Program-made: the position numbers and the translations under genes
The notes under the pieces: model-generated
What the model saw: only the letters and a program-made list of their open reading frames with translations
Databases searched by the model: none
What the model was told of the DNA's origin: nothing
From: Lithospermum erythrorhizon
Taxonomy: Eukaryota; Streptophyta; Magnoliopsida; Boraginales; Boraginaceae
Length of the DNA: 64,000 nt
NCBI GenBank assembly: GCA_019722365.1
Contig: JADFUC010002326.1
Span: 1 to 64,000, forward strand
Reading direction: 5' to 3'
In this document: one piece after another, positions 11,610-22,830 of the stretch
Layout: every line of letters begins with the position of its first letter
Position numbering within the stretch: the first letter of the stretch is position 1

Positions 11610-12510
11610 ATTTGAAATAGGATATGCCTAAAAAGATGCTTAAACAATTCAAAGCTCTGATTCATTCTGATGCGGTAGTATTTTATTTTAATTGAGTTTA
11701 TTTTAATTACTAATTTATTTATTAACTTGATTAATTGAATTCTTAAAAAATTTAATATTAATGTAGTATTTTTAATAGACAAATCGAACTTGGGAAATTA
11801 TGTCCAAGTTCAATTTAATTGATCGATCGGCAATTAAAATGGATTACATGAATAGGAAAAATTCAACATTATCACGATTTAATTACTTTGTCTTGATTTG
11901 ATTACCACAATAAACGAAATAAAGTATCTAATTTATTTAGGTGTTTATTCGATGAACTAACAGTAATTACCATGTTTAAAGAAACAAGAATAGAAAAATT
12001 GCTTCTTAACTTGAACAAGCACGGCGCTTAATTACTTTTGTTCTTGTAACCAAACGCAGGAAGAATTTGCTTTTTTACCTGACAAGCGAGGCGGAGTCTT
12101 CTTTTAATTGATTTGACAACACACTGATTTGATTTGCAATACTTTCACGTGAACCGAGTAAAAGGACCAAGTTTGACCGTGTTTGCATTCTGATATAAGT
12201 GAATTTACCTATGGTTTGTTACCGCGACAAGCAATTTGCACATGGTTTGGTATACAAAACAGCAGATTCGCCGCGGTTTTGATAAAAACGAATTCACCCA
12301 TTTCATATTTTAAAACCGGCAGTTTTTCTCTACTAAAATACTAACAAGCGAATTGAATATTTGCTAACATCATTCAATCGTTTCGATTGTGGTTCTCCGT
12401 TTCATATTTTTGGAAGCAATTAACAGCTTAAATTTTGTGTTTTGGAGCTTGATTAACAATTGATACGCAAGTAAGTACAAAATTTCATCGTTTGTTTGTG
12501 TTTGTTTATA
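11610..12510 (+). repeat. Promoter-like duplicated block, copy 2
   Basis: This copy is longer than copy 1 because it carries additional aagcgaatt-type text (12.0-12.4 kb). It ends ttttggaagcaattaacagc and then cgcaagtaagtacaaaattt, again a good 5' splice-site match near 12,470. It lies upstream of the plant mobile domain remnant, so it could be that gene's promoter and untranslated first exon, with the minisatellite-filled 12.5-14.1 kb as its first intron. That role is inferred. Confidence 0.5.
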
Positions 12511-12539
12511 TTATAAGCAAATTTGTTTTAAATATGGTG

Positions 12540-13120
12540 TGTATTAAATATTATGAAATTGTAATGAATTGTGTATTTTATGAAGTGTTTGTTAATATTT
12601 ATTATTAATATTTCGAATTAATATTATGAAATTGTGTTTGTGCATATTATGGCGAATTTGTTTTGTGTTTGTTAAGTTACAACGAATTGATTTCGTGTTT
12701 GTTATATGACAAGCGAATTGATTTATTGTTTTACATATGATAAGCGAATTGATTTTGTGTTTATTATATGATAAGAATTGAAGAATGATTACCTACAAAT
12801 AAGCGAGTTTATCCGTTGTTTATTATACACGAATCATTGGAAATAATGTCTTAGATTTTCATTTTCAAAATTAAATATTATGAAATTGTAATGATTATGA
12901 ATTGTGTATTCGTATTATGAAAATTGTAATGAATTGTGTATTAATATTATGAAATTGTTTGTTAATATTTAATGTTAATATTCAATTAATATTATGAATT
13001 GTGTATTATTGAGATTTATTGTTAATATTCGAATTGTGTTTATGAATTGTGTATTATGAATTCATTATGAATTTATTTATTACATTTAAACTTGAGAAGT
13101 ATAGTGTATATTATGATAAA
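12540..13120 (+). repeat. Degenerate AT-rich repeats
   Basis: Bases 12,640-12,830 carry four or five copies of a unit containing gtttgttatatgataagcga. Around them are many copies of attatgaaattgtaatgaat and tgttaatatttattgttaat. No coding sequence is seen. Confidence 0.6.
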
Positions 13121-13129
13121 ATTATGTTA

Positions 13130-13880
13130 AATATTATGATAAAATATGATAAAATTATGATAAAATATGATAAAATTAAATGTTATGTTAAAATATGATA
13201 AAATTATGATAAAAATATTGTATGAAATTGTGTATTAAATATTTATTGTTAATATTTGAAATTGTTAACATTTATTGTTAATATTTCAAAAATTATTAAT
13301 ATTTATTATTTAATATTATGAAATTATGATAAAATTATATTAGTGGTAAAAATATGATAAAATTATGATAATTGGTAAAATATGATAAAATTATGATAAT
13401 TGGTAAAATAGTAAAATTACATGATAGTGGTAAAATATGGTAAAAATTATGATGATAATTGGTAAAATATGATAAAATTATGTTAATTGGTAAAAATATG
13501 ATAAAGTATGATAATTGGTAAATATGATAAAATTATGAGTGGTAAAAATATGATAAAATTATGATAATTGGTAAAATATGGTAAAATTATGATAATTGGT
13601 AAAATATGGTAAAATTATGATAATTGGTAAAATATGGTAAAATTATGATAATTGGTAAAATATGATAAAATTATGTTAATTGGTAAAATATGATAAAATT
13701 ATGTTAATTGGTAAAATATGATAAAATTATGTTATTGGTAAAATATGATAAAATTATGATAATTGGTAAAATATGATAAAGTATGTGATTTGGTAAAATA
13801 TGAAATGGAACCTTGTTGATTGGTAAAATATGATAAAATTGTGTTGATTGGTAAAATATAGTAAAATTATATTTGATTGG
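13130..13880 (+). repeat. Minisatellite, about 28-base unit
   Basis: The unit is attggtaaaatatgataaaa plus ttatgata, repeated roughly 25 times with variation between gataaaa and ggtaaaa and occasional truncation. It is distinct in sequence from the 27-base array at 6.2 kb. Confidence 0.85.
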
Positions 13881-13910
13881 TAAATTATGTTGATATTGTT
13901 AATAATGAAA

Positions 13911-14012
13911 CAACCGAATTAATGCCATGGTTGTAATAAAACAACCGAATTAATGCCATGGTTGTAATCAAACAACTGAATTAATGCCATGGTTGTAATA
14001 AAACAACCGAAT
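13911..14012 (+). repeat. Three-unit 31-base tandem repeat
   Basis: Units start at 13,911, 13,942 and 13,973 and contain caaccgaattaatgccatgg followed by ttgtaataaaa, with one or two changes each. A partial fourth unit follows. A related single copy (atggttgtaatgaaacaacc) occurs at 10.78 kb. Confidence 0.85.
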
Positions 14013-14109
14013 TCTACCAATGATTGTTAATAAAGTAGGCGACGTGAGCCCCTTGTTTAATAACTAATGTTAATATGATAGGTATTCACATGATTGTACT
14101 AAAGACATT

Positions 14110-15890
14110 AAGATGGCCGTCGTCGTAACTTGACCCTAAGCTCGAATGTTAGGGATCGGAGTATTCTTGGAATTAAGATCCGTAGGCAAAGAGGTCAAGT
14201 AGTGGAAGACCGGTTGACAACCCGGTTCATCCTTTGGCAGTGCGAAGAAGTATACCCGGTTCATCCTTTGGCCGAGTACGAGGCATGCAGTTCGACAACC
14301 CGGTCAGCGTCGGCCGAGGCGTCAAAGCATAGGTTTGCCCGAGCCTTGGTGGTATACTAATGAGCCCATGCCCGGGGGCCCCGAAAATCCAGAAATTCTG
14401 ATAGGCTTCAAAGGTCATCTAGCGAAAGTTGTGTGGGAAGATCCGAGGCTGGGCGAGGCTGAGCCACTTGTTGGTTGAACAAGGGAGACGAGCAACAAAC
14501 AGGGTGGCCGCTACATTAATGAAAAGTGGGTGGATCTTTGTTAATCACATTGGGATCGATCATGTCGAGAAATAACGTTCAGACACAAACTCGGCTTTGG
14601 TCACGACTTTCATTGAGCGGTGGCATCGAGAGGCAGTCCTTCCCGTATGCCTTTTGGCGAAATGACAATTACTGCAGCGATGTACCTGTATCTTGAATCC
14701 CGTTGTGGTCATCACGTGTGGGCGGATCTTTGCATACGATCAGTGCGATACTTGACAAGTCGTGTTTAAGCGAGGGAGCATTGGGTGTCTTATTAAAGGC
14801 ATCAAAGAATTTGTCGGTCGGCGGGGCGTGGACGCAGTAGTAAGGCTCGTCATTGCTTTGGTATTTCTTTGGGAGCGACATTATTTGTCGATAAATGGAA
14901 TGGCGCTCGATCTGATAGCAGACTTGCTGGAGCATGTCGATAGAGTCGGAGAATATGCTTGGGGTGCGGTACTGGCGTGCACTTTACCTTGAAGCTAGGA
15001 AAGGCGTCAAAGAGTGAATCAAGGCAAATGGCTGGAGGTATAACTCTACTTAAGGTACTACCGCATGTATATATTAAATGAATTATTCATGTTTATATTT
15101 TAACAAAATTAATCTCATTATTGTTTTTTGTATTGCAGTGTTAGATCTATGAGTCGTCCCACTGTTCGGCCGACCGGAGTACGCGTGGCTGCGGGCCAAC
15201 GAAGGCGCGATGGGTAGCCAGCGCTACCCGAAACACGACCCCAATACGATTTGCTATCGGAAGCAATTGGATCAGATGACAGCAGAATATGTACGAAAAT
15301 ATTATATATTAAATTTTGTATAACATTGTCTGAAAAAAAGCTTAGATTGTTTTCATTTATCATAACAGGTCGTGTGAACACCATGGGCCCGTCTCGCCAA
15401 TCCCGCGTGTCGTATTATCGCGATTTGCATCCTTCTTGAATGTCAATGAAGCGTATATGCGGAAGAAGAGTTACCGCAACAGGATTCGGGAGAATTTTCT
15501 TGATCCGCCCACGCCCGTTGAGCTTAGAAGGACCCAACTTGTAGGTAATATGCGAATATTCAAAAGAAAGTGTATGCGGAGATTGATTACACGGACTAGT
15601 ATGCAATTTCACCGTGTTCAACCCATGATGGGTCCCCCTGCGTATATAGCTACGCATCAAATCGGGGCGACTACATGAGTTGGTATTTGCACCGGACTCG
15701 TATTAGAGTGGATAACCCGTGCGCTGAGCATGCCCGTCATGTAGATCACAGTGTTCTCGGCCACTCGGCCGGGTGTCGTGATCGCGGTTCATCACGCCCG
15801 CCGGCGTGGCTGGCATAGCTATCCGATTCTGATGCCGCGAGATGAAGAACAAAACAACCAGGACAACCAGAATGATTAGTTTCATGATTG
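14110..15890 (+). pseudogene. Plant mobile domain (MAIN-like, aminotransferase-like) gene remnant
   Basis: The signature of the plant mobile domain is visible across frame changes. A frame at 14,582-14,650 reads ALVTTFIERWHRE, matching the family's ALVERWRPETHTFH region. A shifted frame at about 14,648 gives MPFGEMTIT, matching its GEMTITLQDV region. At 14,880-15,000 DLLEHVDRVGEYAWGAVLA matches the family's YSWGSAVLA block, and ARKGVKE follows. Later frames at 15,436-15,678 (YMRKKSYRNRIRENFLDPP) and YMSWYLHRTRIRV near 15,675 fit the C-terminal half. Likely introns lie at about 15,052-15,138 (acceptor tattgcag) and 15,290-15,369 (acceptor ataacag). Stops and shifts show it is dead. Such domains occur in host genes (MAIN, MAIL1) and in MULE-like or Ty3 transposons; here the repeat-rich setting favours a transposon. 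Confidence 0.6.
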
Positions 15891-15949
15891 TATTTTTCAG
15901 ATATTATAAATGATGTTTTTGTATGTTACACTACGTTTTTCTATATTTT

Positions 15950-16285
15950 TCTATCCGATTTACACTTTAGTCATTTTTACATATATTTAGGCATATATGG
16001 GTGTATTTTTGTGTATTTGGATGCTATTTAGGTGTATTTACATGTATTTAGTATATGGGTGTATTTGATGTATTTAGTTGTATTTGGATTTATATGTATT
16101 TAGGCATATATGGATGTATTTTTGTGTATTTGGATGTATTTAGTTGTATTTAGGTGTATTTTTATGTATTTAGGTGTATATGGTGTATTTTTTGTATTTT
16201 GATGTATTTAGTTGTATTTAGGTGTATTTCTATGTATTTAGGCGTATATGGGTGTATTTTTGTGTATTTTGATGTATTTAGTTGT
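15950..16285 (+). repeat. gtatttagg minisatellite
   Basis: The 9-12-base words tgtatttagg, tgtatttagt, tgtatttttg and catatatggg alternate for over 300 bases, building a higher-order unit of about 50-60 bases. No open frame is conserved. Confidence 0.8.
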
Positions 16286-16289
16286 ATTA

Positions 16290-16590
16290 TATTTAATTTG
16301 ATAGTATAATAATATAATGTAGTGTAATATATTTAATTTATCCCATAATTCCTTGTTGTTTTCACTTTGCTATTTGCCGTTATGACCAACGTTTATAATT
16401 TTCAAAACCGATAATTATAGTAGCGTTTACTACTTTATACATTATGCAATTGATAATAAGTTAGCGTTTACTCGTTCCGCATGAAAGCGAGGACATGATT
16501 CACGTGCATGACGTGACTATACATGATTCACGCAAATCGAATTATTTCAAGCAAATTTGTTCCATGTTTGCTATAAAACAAGCAAATTTG
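16290..16590 (+). repeat. Direct repeat, copy 2 (partner at 9.95-10.29 kb)
   Basis: It contains the same ordered blocks as copy 1 with about one change in five to six bases plus small indels. A tandem tail (caaatttgttccatgtttgc, three units at 16.55-16.63 kb) replaces the single unit of copy 1. Confidence 0.7.
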
Positions 16591-16879
16591 TTCCATGTTC
16601 GCTATAAAATGAGCAAATTTGTTCCATGCTTATAAGAAAATAATCATCAATTGTTTACTTACAAGCTCGAATACAAGCATGCTTCTTTCACAGTCTCCCA
16701 AGTTGCCTGCAAAAAATGACTTGATTTGACAACCTTGACTTCACACATGTCGGTTAGAAATGGCCGAATTTGTCAGTATTTATCATGTAATTTATTACAG
16801 TGTTTGTTACATGCTAAAGAATTTAGATCATGGTTGTTGCGCAATAAGCGAATTGAGCCAATGGTTGTTTTATGATAGC

Positions 16880-18998
16880 GGTAATAACCCGCTAAGTTAA
16901 AAAAAAATTAAAAATTTTTCCGATTAAGGCGGTGGGACCGGTGATAGTATAAATAATTTCGATAATAATATTGTGATTATTTGAGCCATATTACATTTAT
17001 AATTTAGTTGTAATATCCGGGGGATAGTCGGAATTAACTTAGATCGTTAAGTCGTTCGATAAGCTTCAGTCGGCGTGATTTCGAGACACGAACTCTTGTG
17101 CAATTTTTCATGACTTAAAGTTAAGTTATCTTCCAATCACTTATGACACAAAAAATCACAAAATATCTTCCTCCGTCACCGTCTTGGCAGCCCCAAACTT
17201 CAATCAAGATTTTTTCTCTTCCGATTCTTGTTGTTGATGGCTTTGTCGCTAATAAAGATCCTCGAGTTGATTGTGAAGGCTTCCAACCATCTTCCCCTAC
17301 GATTTTGAGGTAAGAAAGTAGAGTTTTAGTTGATTTTAAGGGTTGACTTTTTCCATAGCAATTTTATGATGGATCTTAGTTTGTTATGGATGTTATGATC
17401 TATATAAGTGATGAATTCATGATTCAGACAATAGTTTGAGGACGTTATGGCCGAGTTGACTTTTCTAGGTTTCGGTTGACTTTTTGGTTGATATTTTTTA
17501 TAAGACTTTATAGGTGTAGGGAGTTTAATTGGGACCTTATTGTAGTTGTTGTGATGTTAAATTGGTGATTTAAAATTGATTAAAGGGAGTTAGGTTGAAA
17601 AGTGTTAATTCAAAGAGTTGAAGGTTGTAATTGATATTTTTGGAGTATAGGTTGTTAATTAGGGACCTGGCGATTAACTAGAATGACTATAAGTTGATTT
17701 GTAATGATAAAGTAATAAGATGGAATTTAGCGGGGGATCGGTTGGTTGTGTCGATGGGATTATAATTCCGTAGTTTACCCGTCATGTTGACGGATTTAGA
17801 AATAGTTCGATTAAAGTTGGTAATGTTTATTCTAGAAGCGTAATTCTTGTGTTAGTTCACAGTATACTTCTGGGTGTTGTTAGGCACCGACCGAGAGGGA
17901 AGGGGCACGTTCGATCGCGTTAGCCGTGAGGACTTTTGTGATAGCTAGTAGAGGTGATCGCGCTCAGGGTGGATATGTTATTTCTGAATGTTATGTGAGC
18001 CATGATTATGTGAGAATATTGTATGTGTTATTCCTGAATGTTGTGTGTGCATTGTGTGAGAATGTCGTATATGTTATTCTTGAAATTATATGAGCCATGA
18101 TATTACATATATGATTGTATTATGTGGCATCGAGGCTTGCGGAGTAAGTAGTAGTTTGGCTCTCGACTTGCATTGTTTTCCGATGCAAGCCTTGTAGGCA
18201 TTTGTGATTGATTTGTCGGCATTTCTATATTTTCTATGGCTGGTAGCGTTTATGATTGAACTATGATTGGGAGACGTTTATATGTTGCGTTACTATTGTT
18301 GGGTTTGCACGAGTAGATTGGGTTGTTGTGAGGTGATGGCTAGAGTTATCGTGTCTTTGAGGTGAGCTTGAGTATTAAGATATGACCACAGAATTGGGAA
18401 GGTCATGGGTTAGGTGAATTTCTTTAAGAAGCGTTAGTTCTCGAACTTTATACTTCGGTATAAAGCGTTGGTGTTCGACTTTATGCCGGTATAAGAAGCG
18501 TTGTTTATCGACTTTATACTTCGGTATAAGGCGTTGATTTATCGACTTTATACTTCGGTATAAGAAGCGTTGGCAGATAAAGCGGGTTGAGCTTGTAATG
18601 CATCGAGAATTAGAATGCGGATGGTATACAGTTGATGAGTGATTGATGACTAAGTATAGTTTTTGTTGGGTCTCGTATTTGTAATTTCATGTGGTTTGTT
18701 GTGATTTTTATTCGGTGAGTTGTATTCGTTATTGAGACCCTATAATTACATGTTATGCCATGTGATGTATGAAATTTTCTTTAGAAAGTATAAATATATT
18801 TAATTGCAGAGTAGTCGGTTATATATCTATATATATGCAGCGTATTTGACTCACATATTTAATTTGTTGTGTCGTGGCGTATGGTTTAAGTTTCGCGGTG
18901 TTAAGTTTCCAGCAGCTTCGTAGGCTACATACTTTTCTCTTTTGGGCGGCATTTCGTTTGTGTGAGGTTGACGAGGCGGCTAGTTGAGCCGAGGCTGC
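16880..18998 (+). mobile_element. LTR-family sequence B (3'-truncated)
   Basis: It opens ggtaataacccgctaagtta and continues cggtgggaccggtgatagta then taaataatttcgat, nearly the same as element C (18,999-19,070). A leader with donor-like gaggtaagaaagt at about 17,307-17,320 is followed by a long T/G-rich non-coding stretch, tandem hairpins at 18.43-18.57 kb and a gggcggcatttcgtttgtg block. It stops exactly where C begins, so it lacks the LTR end. It may have been cut by C's insertion, or B and C may be two LTRs whose internal region was lost. No gag or pol frame is present. Confidence 0.55.
18446..18570 (+). repeat. Tandem hairpin array with TTCG loops
   Basis: Units start at about 18,446, 18,478, 18,512 and 18,546 (period 32-34). 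Three carry ttatacttcggtataa, a perfect 6-base stem closed C-G over a TTCG loop. The first extends to an 8-base stem, ctttatacttcggtataaag. The second unit is mutated in the loop (tatgccggtata). In RNA this would be the very stable cUUCGg tetraloop. Confidence 0.85.
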
Positions 18999-20829
18999 TG
19001 TAATAACCCGTTATGAAAAAAAAATTAAATTTTTTCGGTCGGTGGTGGGACCCGGGGATAGTATAAATAATTTCGATGATGATATTATTTCGAAAAAAAT
19101 TTTGGGCTCAATTTCATTTTAATTTAATGTTTGCCATGGAAGAATTTTATCTTTGAATAGGGTTAGTGGAGATTTAGAAATGCGATAAGCGGAGAATTAA
19201 CGAGAGCGAACTGAGGATTAGATTTTTTTATAAATATCTTGAAGCTTATCCTCGCGTCCTTAAAACCAAGTCATCATCTTCATACTTGTTCCATTTTTTT
19301 GGCGAAATATTCACCTCCCCATAAAGAAATTTCATTTTCCATTTCTCTCTTCAATTGTCGCTCAAACTCAAATCGGATCGTAGAATATTGTTCTCCTCAT
19401 CATTCTCTTCGAGTAGAGGTAAGAAATTTCAAGTCTTTCGAGATATTTCTTGGGTTTTGAGAATGTTGACTTTTACATAATTGAATTTTGTGATAAATCT
19501 TAGTTGGTTATGGGTTACGTAGCTATTTGAGTGATGGTCGTGATTTAGAGATCGTTTGAGGACGTTATGGTCGAGTTGACTTTTTAGGGTTTTGTTGACT
19601 TTTTATATGGAGGTTGTTATGAGACTTTAAATGTGTAGGAGGTTATAGTGGGACCTTATTATAGTTATTTTGATGTTAAATTGGTGATTTAAAATGGATT
19701 TAAGGGGGTTATGTCGAAAAAGTGAAAATTCTAAATTGAGTTATGACGGATATTTCGGAGTATAGGTTGTTAATTATGAACTTGATGATTAGTTAGAATA
19801 ACTTATAAGTTGATTTGTAATGAGAACGTGATAAGACGGAATTTAGCGGGGGAATCGGTGGGTTGTGTGCGATGGGATTATAAATTTGATAGTTTATCCG
19901 TCATGTTAGACTGTTTAGAGATAGTTCCCACACAGAGTTGGTTATGTATCTTAGAGCGGCGGTATAGTAGTAGGTCTTGATTATACTTTACGGGTGTTGT
20001 TTGGCGTTGATCGTGGAAAAGAGCGGAGTTACCTTGATTGTTTTCGCGAAGGTTTTTTCTTGTTAGCTAAAGAGGTGAGTACTTATCTCGCGGGTGTTGC
20101 ACTACGTACTTACTTTAAATTATTGAACATGTTGTGTGATATGATTATGTGAGAATGATATCACGTGTTATTATGATATGATTATGTGAGAATGATATAC
20201 ATGTTATTATGATATCATTATGTGAGAATGATATACATGTCATTGTGTTATGATTACGTGAGAATGATATACATGTAATTGTTATATGATTATGTGATTA
20301 TATTACGTGGCGTTGAAGATTTGGCAGGGTAAGTAATGGCTTGAACTCCCCGACTTATATTTTGATTTACTTGTGGCATCGTGACTTATGATTTCTGTGG
20401 CCTTGTTGGCGTGTGTTTGACTTCACGATTGTGAGATGTTTTAGGCTGTGTGCTTGGATATTGTTCGGGAGTAGAGTAGGCGAGTTATTGAGGTGATGGT
20501 TAGAGTTATACATGACTTGAGGAGTGACTTGGTATCGAGGGGGTGACCACATGGTTGGGATTAGTAGGAATTAGGTGACTGCCATTCCTTGCGGGATATG
20601 TGGCCCATTATTTTATGCCTACGGTATAGCGTGCGGTTTGGCCTTATACTTCGATTGCCAGGCGGTATATTTCTGTTTGATCCCGACTGGCGTGTGCGTT
20701 GTCGGTGTGGCCTATCTTGCACGGTATAGCGTGCGGTTTGGCCTTATCTTGTTATAAGGCGGTATGAAGTCTTTTGATCAGCTTTCTTTGTGTGCGTTGT
20801 CGATGTGGCCTATACTCACGGTATGGCGT

Positions 20830-21025
20830 GCGGTGTGCACTTATACTTAGTGTATAAGAGCGGTGTGCTATACTTAGTGTATAAGAGCGGTGTGCCTTAT
20901 ACTTCGTGTATAAGAGCGGTGTGCCTTGTCTTAGTGTATGAGTGCGTGTGCATACTTTGTGTATAAGTGCGGTGTGCGCATACTTTGTGTATAAGTGCGG
21001 TTTTGGCCTTATCTTTGCGGTATAA
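20830..21025 (+). repeat. Tandem hairpin subrepeats in LTR-family sequence C
   Basis: About six units of 28-32 bases pair cggtgtgc with a palindromic core such as cttatacttcgtgtataag. Stems TTATAC/GTATAA are kept while the loop varies (ttagt, ttcgt, tttgt). The position corresponds to the TTCG hairpin array in element B. Longer, older copies of the unit occur at 20.6-20.8 kb. Confidence 0.75.
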
Positions 21026-21435
21026 GTGCGGGGTGATTATTGATTAGTCCGTTCCTGCGGGTAGGCGGATTGAGTATATGCGCGTTAGAGTTGGTACTCT
21101 TGTGGTAGGGGATATGAGAGATAGGAGGTTTGACTAGAGTTTGGTCGTTGTTGAGTCTATTGATTTCTTTACGAGTGTGTGAGTGAACGCTTCTATTATA
21201 TCTTCCATGTATTATATGCGAGATTTCTACTTGGAATTATGTTATGACCTTTTAGGTAGTCTGGATATATGTATTTTATTCATATTTGACTATTATATTA
21301 TTGATTGACTCATTCCGTATGGTAAGTTCACGCATTGTTAAGTTTCACTAAACTCGCGGCTTACGCTTCTTCGCGTTGGGCGGCGTTTCGTTGTGCGGGT
21401 TGTGAGCGTCGATTGAGGCAATTTGAGAGTTTTTG

Positions 21436-22243
21436 TTCAGTGGCTAGGTGAGCTATCCCGGGTGGCGAGGATCTCGCGATCGATTTTGATGTGTTGTCAA
21501 TTTGTTTTGATTGTTGTATTTTCCTTTTGAAACTTTAAGCGCTTGTCGGATGTTGTCATTTGTATTCGGAATCTGATGCGTATAAAATGCGTTGTAACTT
21601 GCGGCATTACTTTATTTTGGGATATGTTGTGTATATATATATGGGTTTGTCGTTTAGATGCTCGGTGATGGATTATAAATTTTAAAAGCTGTTTTGATTT
21701 GAGGAAGCGTAATTTGATCACGTTTTTGGATGGAGAAGCAATTGTATTTTTTTAAAGCGGTCGTCCGTCGGTTTGGTGACTCTGGTGTTCAGTTTAATGG
21801 CCTCTCGCCTCAGGCGGCCGACCGGGGGTACAGTCGTTCTGATTGGAGGATTATTCAGTGGCTAGGTAGCATCCCGGGTGTGAGAGGATCTCGCGATCTG
21901 ATTTTGATGTGTTGTCATTTGTTTTTATTGTTGTACTTTATTTTCCAAACTTTAGCGCTGTCGGCGGATTGTCGTTTTGTATTAAGTGCGATCACTACTT
22001 CTCTTTGTAGCGCTTAGCATTCTCTTATTTATTTGGGATATGTTGTATATATATATGGAGTTGGTTGGTTAGATATCACCTGATGGATTGTAAATTTTTA
22101 AACTGTGATTATTTTGGAAATATTAAATGTAATCATGGAAGGAAGCAGTAGTTTTAAACTGAGTCGTCCATCGGTTTGGTGATTCTGGTGTTCCGAATTA
22201 TAATGACTCTGCTTGAGGCGGCCGACTGAGGCGGGTCGTTACA
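21436..22243 (+). repeat. 418-base tandem duplication at the 3' end of LTR-family sequence C
   Basis: Copy 1 starts at 21,436 and copy 2 at 21,854, both with ttcagtggctagg. Both then run through gaggatctcgcgat, ttttgatgtgttgtc, a tgggatatgttgt plus atatatat block, a gatggatt..taaattt block, gtcggtttggtgattctggtg-like text and a gaggcggccgac block. Only copy 2 ends in the true terminus cgggtcgttaca; copy 1 has a scrambled version (gggggtacagtcgtt). Confidence 0.85.
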
Positions 22244-22249
22244 AATTAT

Positions 22250-22830
22250 ATGTTATGTTTGGATTTTGAAATTTTATGTATTAAGATTATTTTATTAATT
22301 GCAAGAGTTATTTGTCGATTATGAATTGAGATTATGTCTTAAATATTATGAAATTATTGATTATGTCTTAAATTAATAATTATGTCAATTGAAATTATGA
22401 TTCGAAGTATGTCAATTATGAATTGAGATTAGCAGAAATTATGTCGATTATGAAATTGTAATAAATTATTAATATTAAAATATTATGAAATTTATTGTTA
22501 TATTTATTGTTAATATTTAATTGTGTCGATTATGAATTGTAATACTAATTATAATTTGAATGTTAATAATTTCAAATTTTGATAATTTCAAATTTTGATA
22601 ATTTCGAATGTTAATAATTATTTATTGTTAATAATTTCGAATGTTAATAATTTCAAATTTTGATAATTATTCGAATGTTGATAATTAATGTTAATAATTT
22701 CGAATTTTGATAATTTCAAAAATTAATAATTAATGTTGTGTATTTCGAAATTTGTGCTAATATTTCTCAATTATGTTAATTGGTGTTTAAATATGATAAA
22801 ATTATTCAACTTATGATTCACTTTAGTCAT
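22250..22830 (+). repeat. Degenerate AT-rich repeats
   Basis: Words such as aatttcgaatgttaat, aatttcaaattttgat and attatgaattgagattatgt are repeated irregularly. The last 70 bases match 10,632-10,700. No gene is seen. Confidence 0.6.

Larger units (their letters stand above)
18999..22243 (+). mobile_element. LTR-family sequence C (long LTR with both ends)
   Basis: The 5' end tgtaataacccg and 3' end cgggtcgttaca are near-perfect inverted complements and begin TG and end CA, as retroviral-type LTRs do. The interior has an exon-like leader ending at a strong donor (gagtagaggtaagaaat near 19,410-19,425), text closely parallel to element B up to about 20 kb, tandem subrepeats at 20.8-21.0 kb and a 418-base terminal duplication. 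At about 3.2 kb it would be a long LTR. No coding domains or internal region are attached, so it is best called a solo LTR. A chromovirus origin is only a guess. Confidence 0.6.

Noticed and set aside
6175..13880. CRISPR-like regular arrays
   Set aside because: Units are contiguous AT minisatellites without unique spacers, in plant DNA.
20575..20757. 60-codon hydrophobic frame in LTR-family sequence C
   Set aside because: It is made of the degenerate hairpin subrepeats (ggtatagcgtgcggtttggc occurs twice), not a conserved protein.
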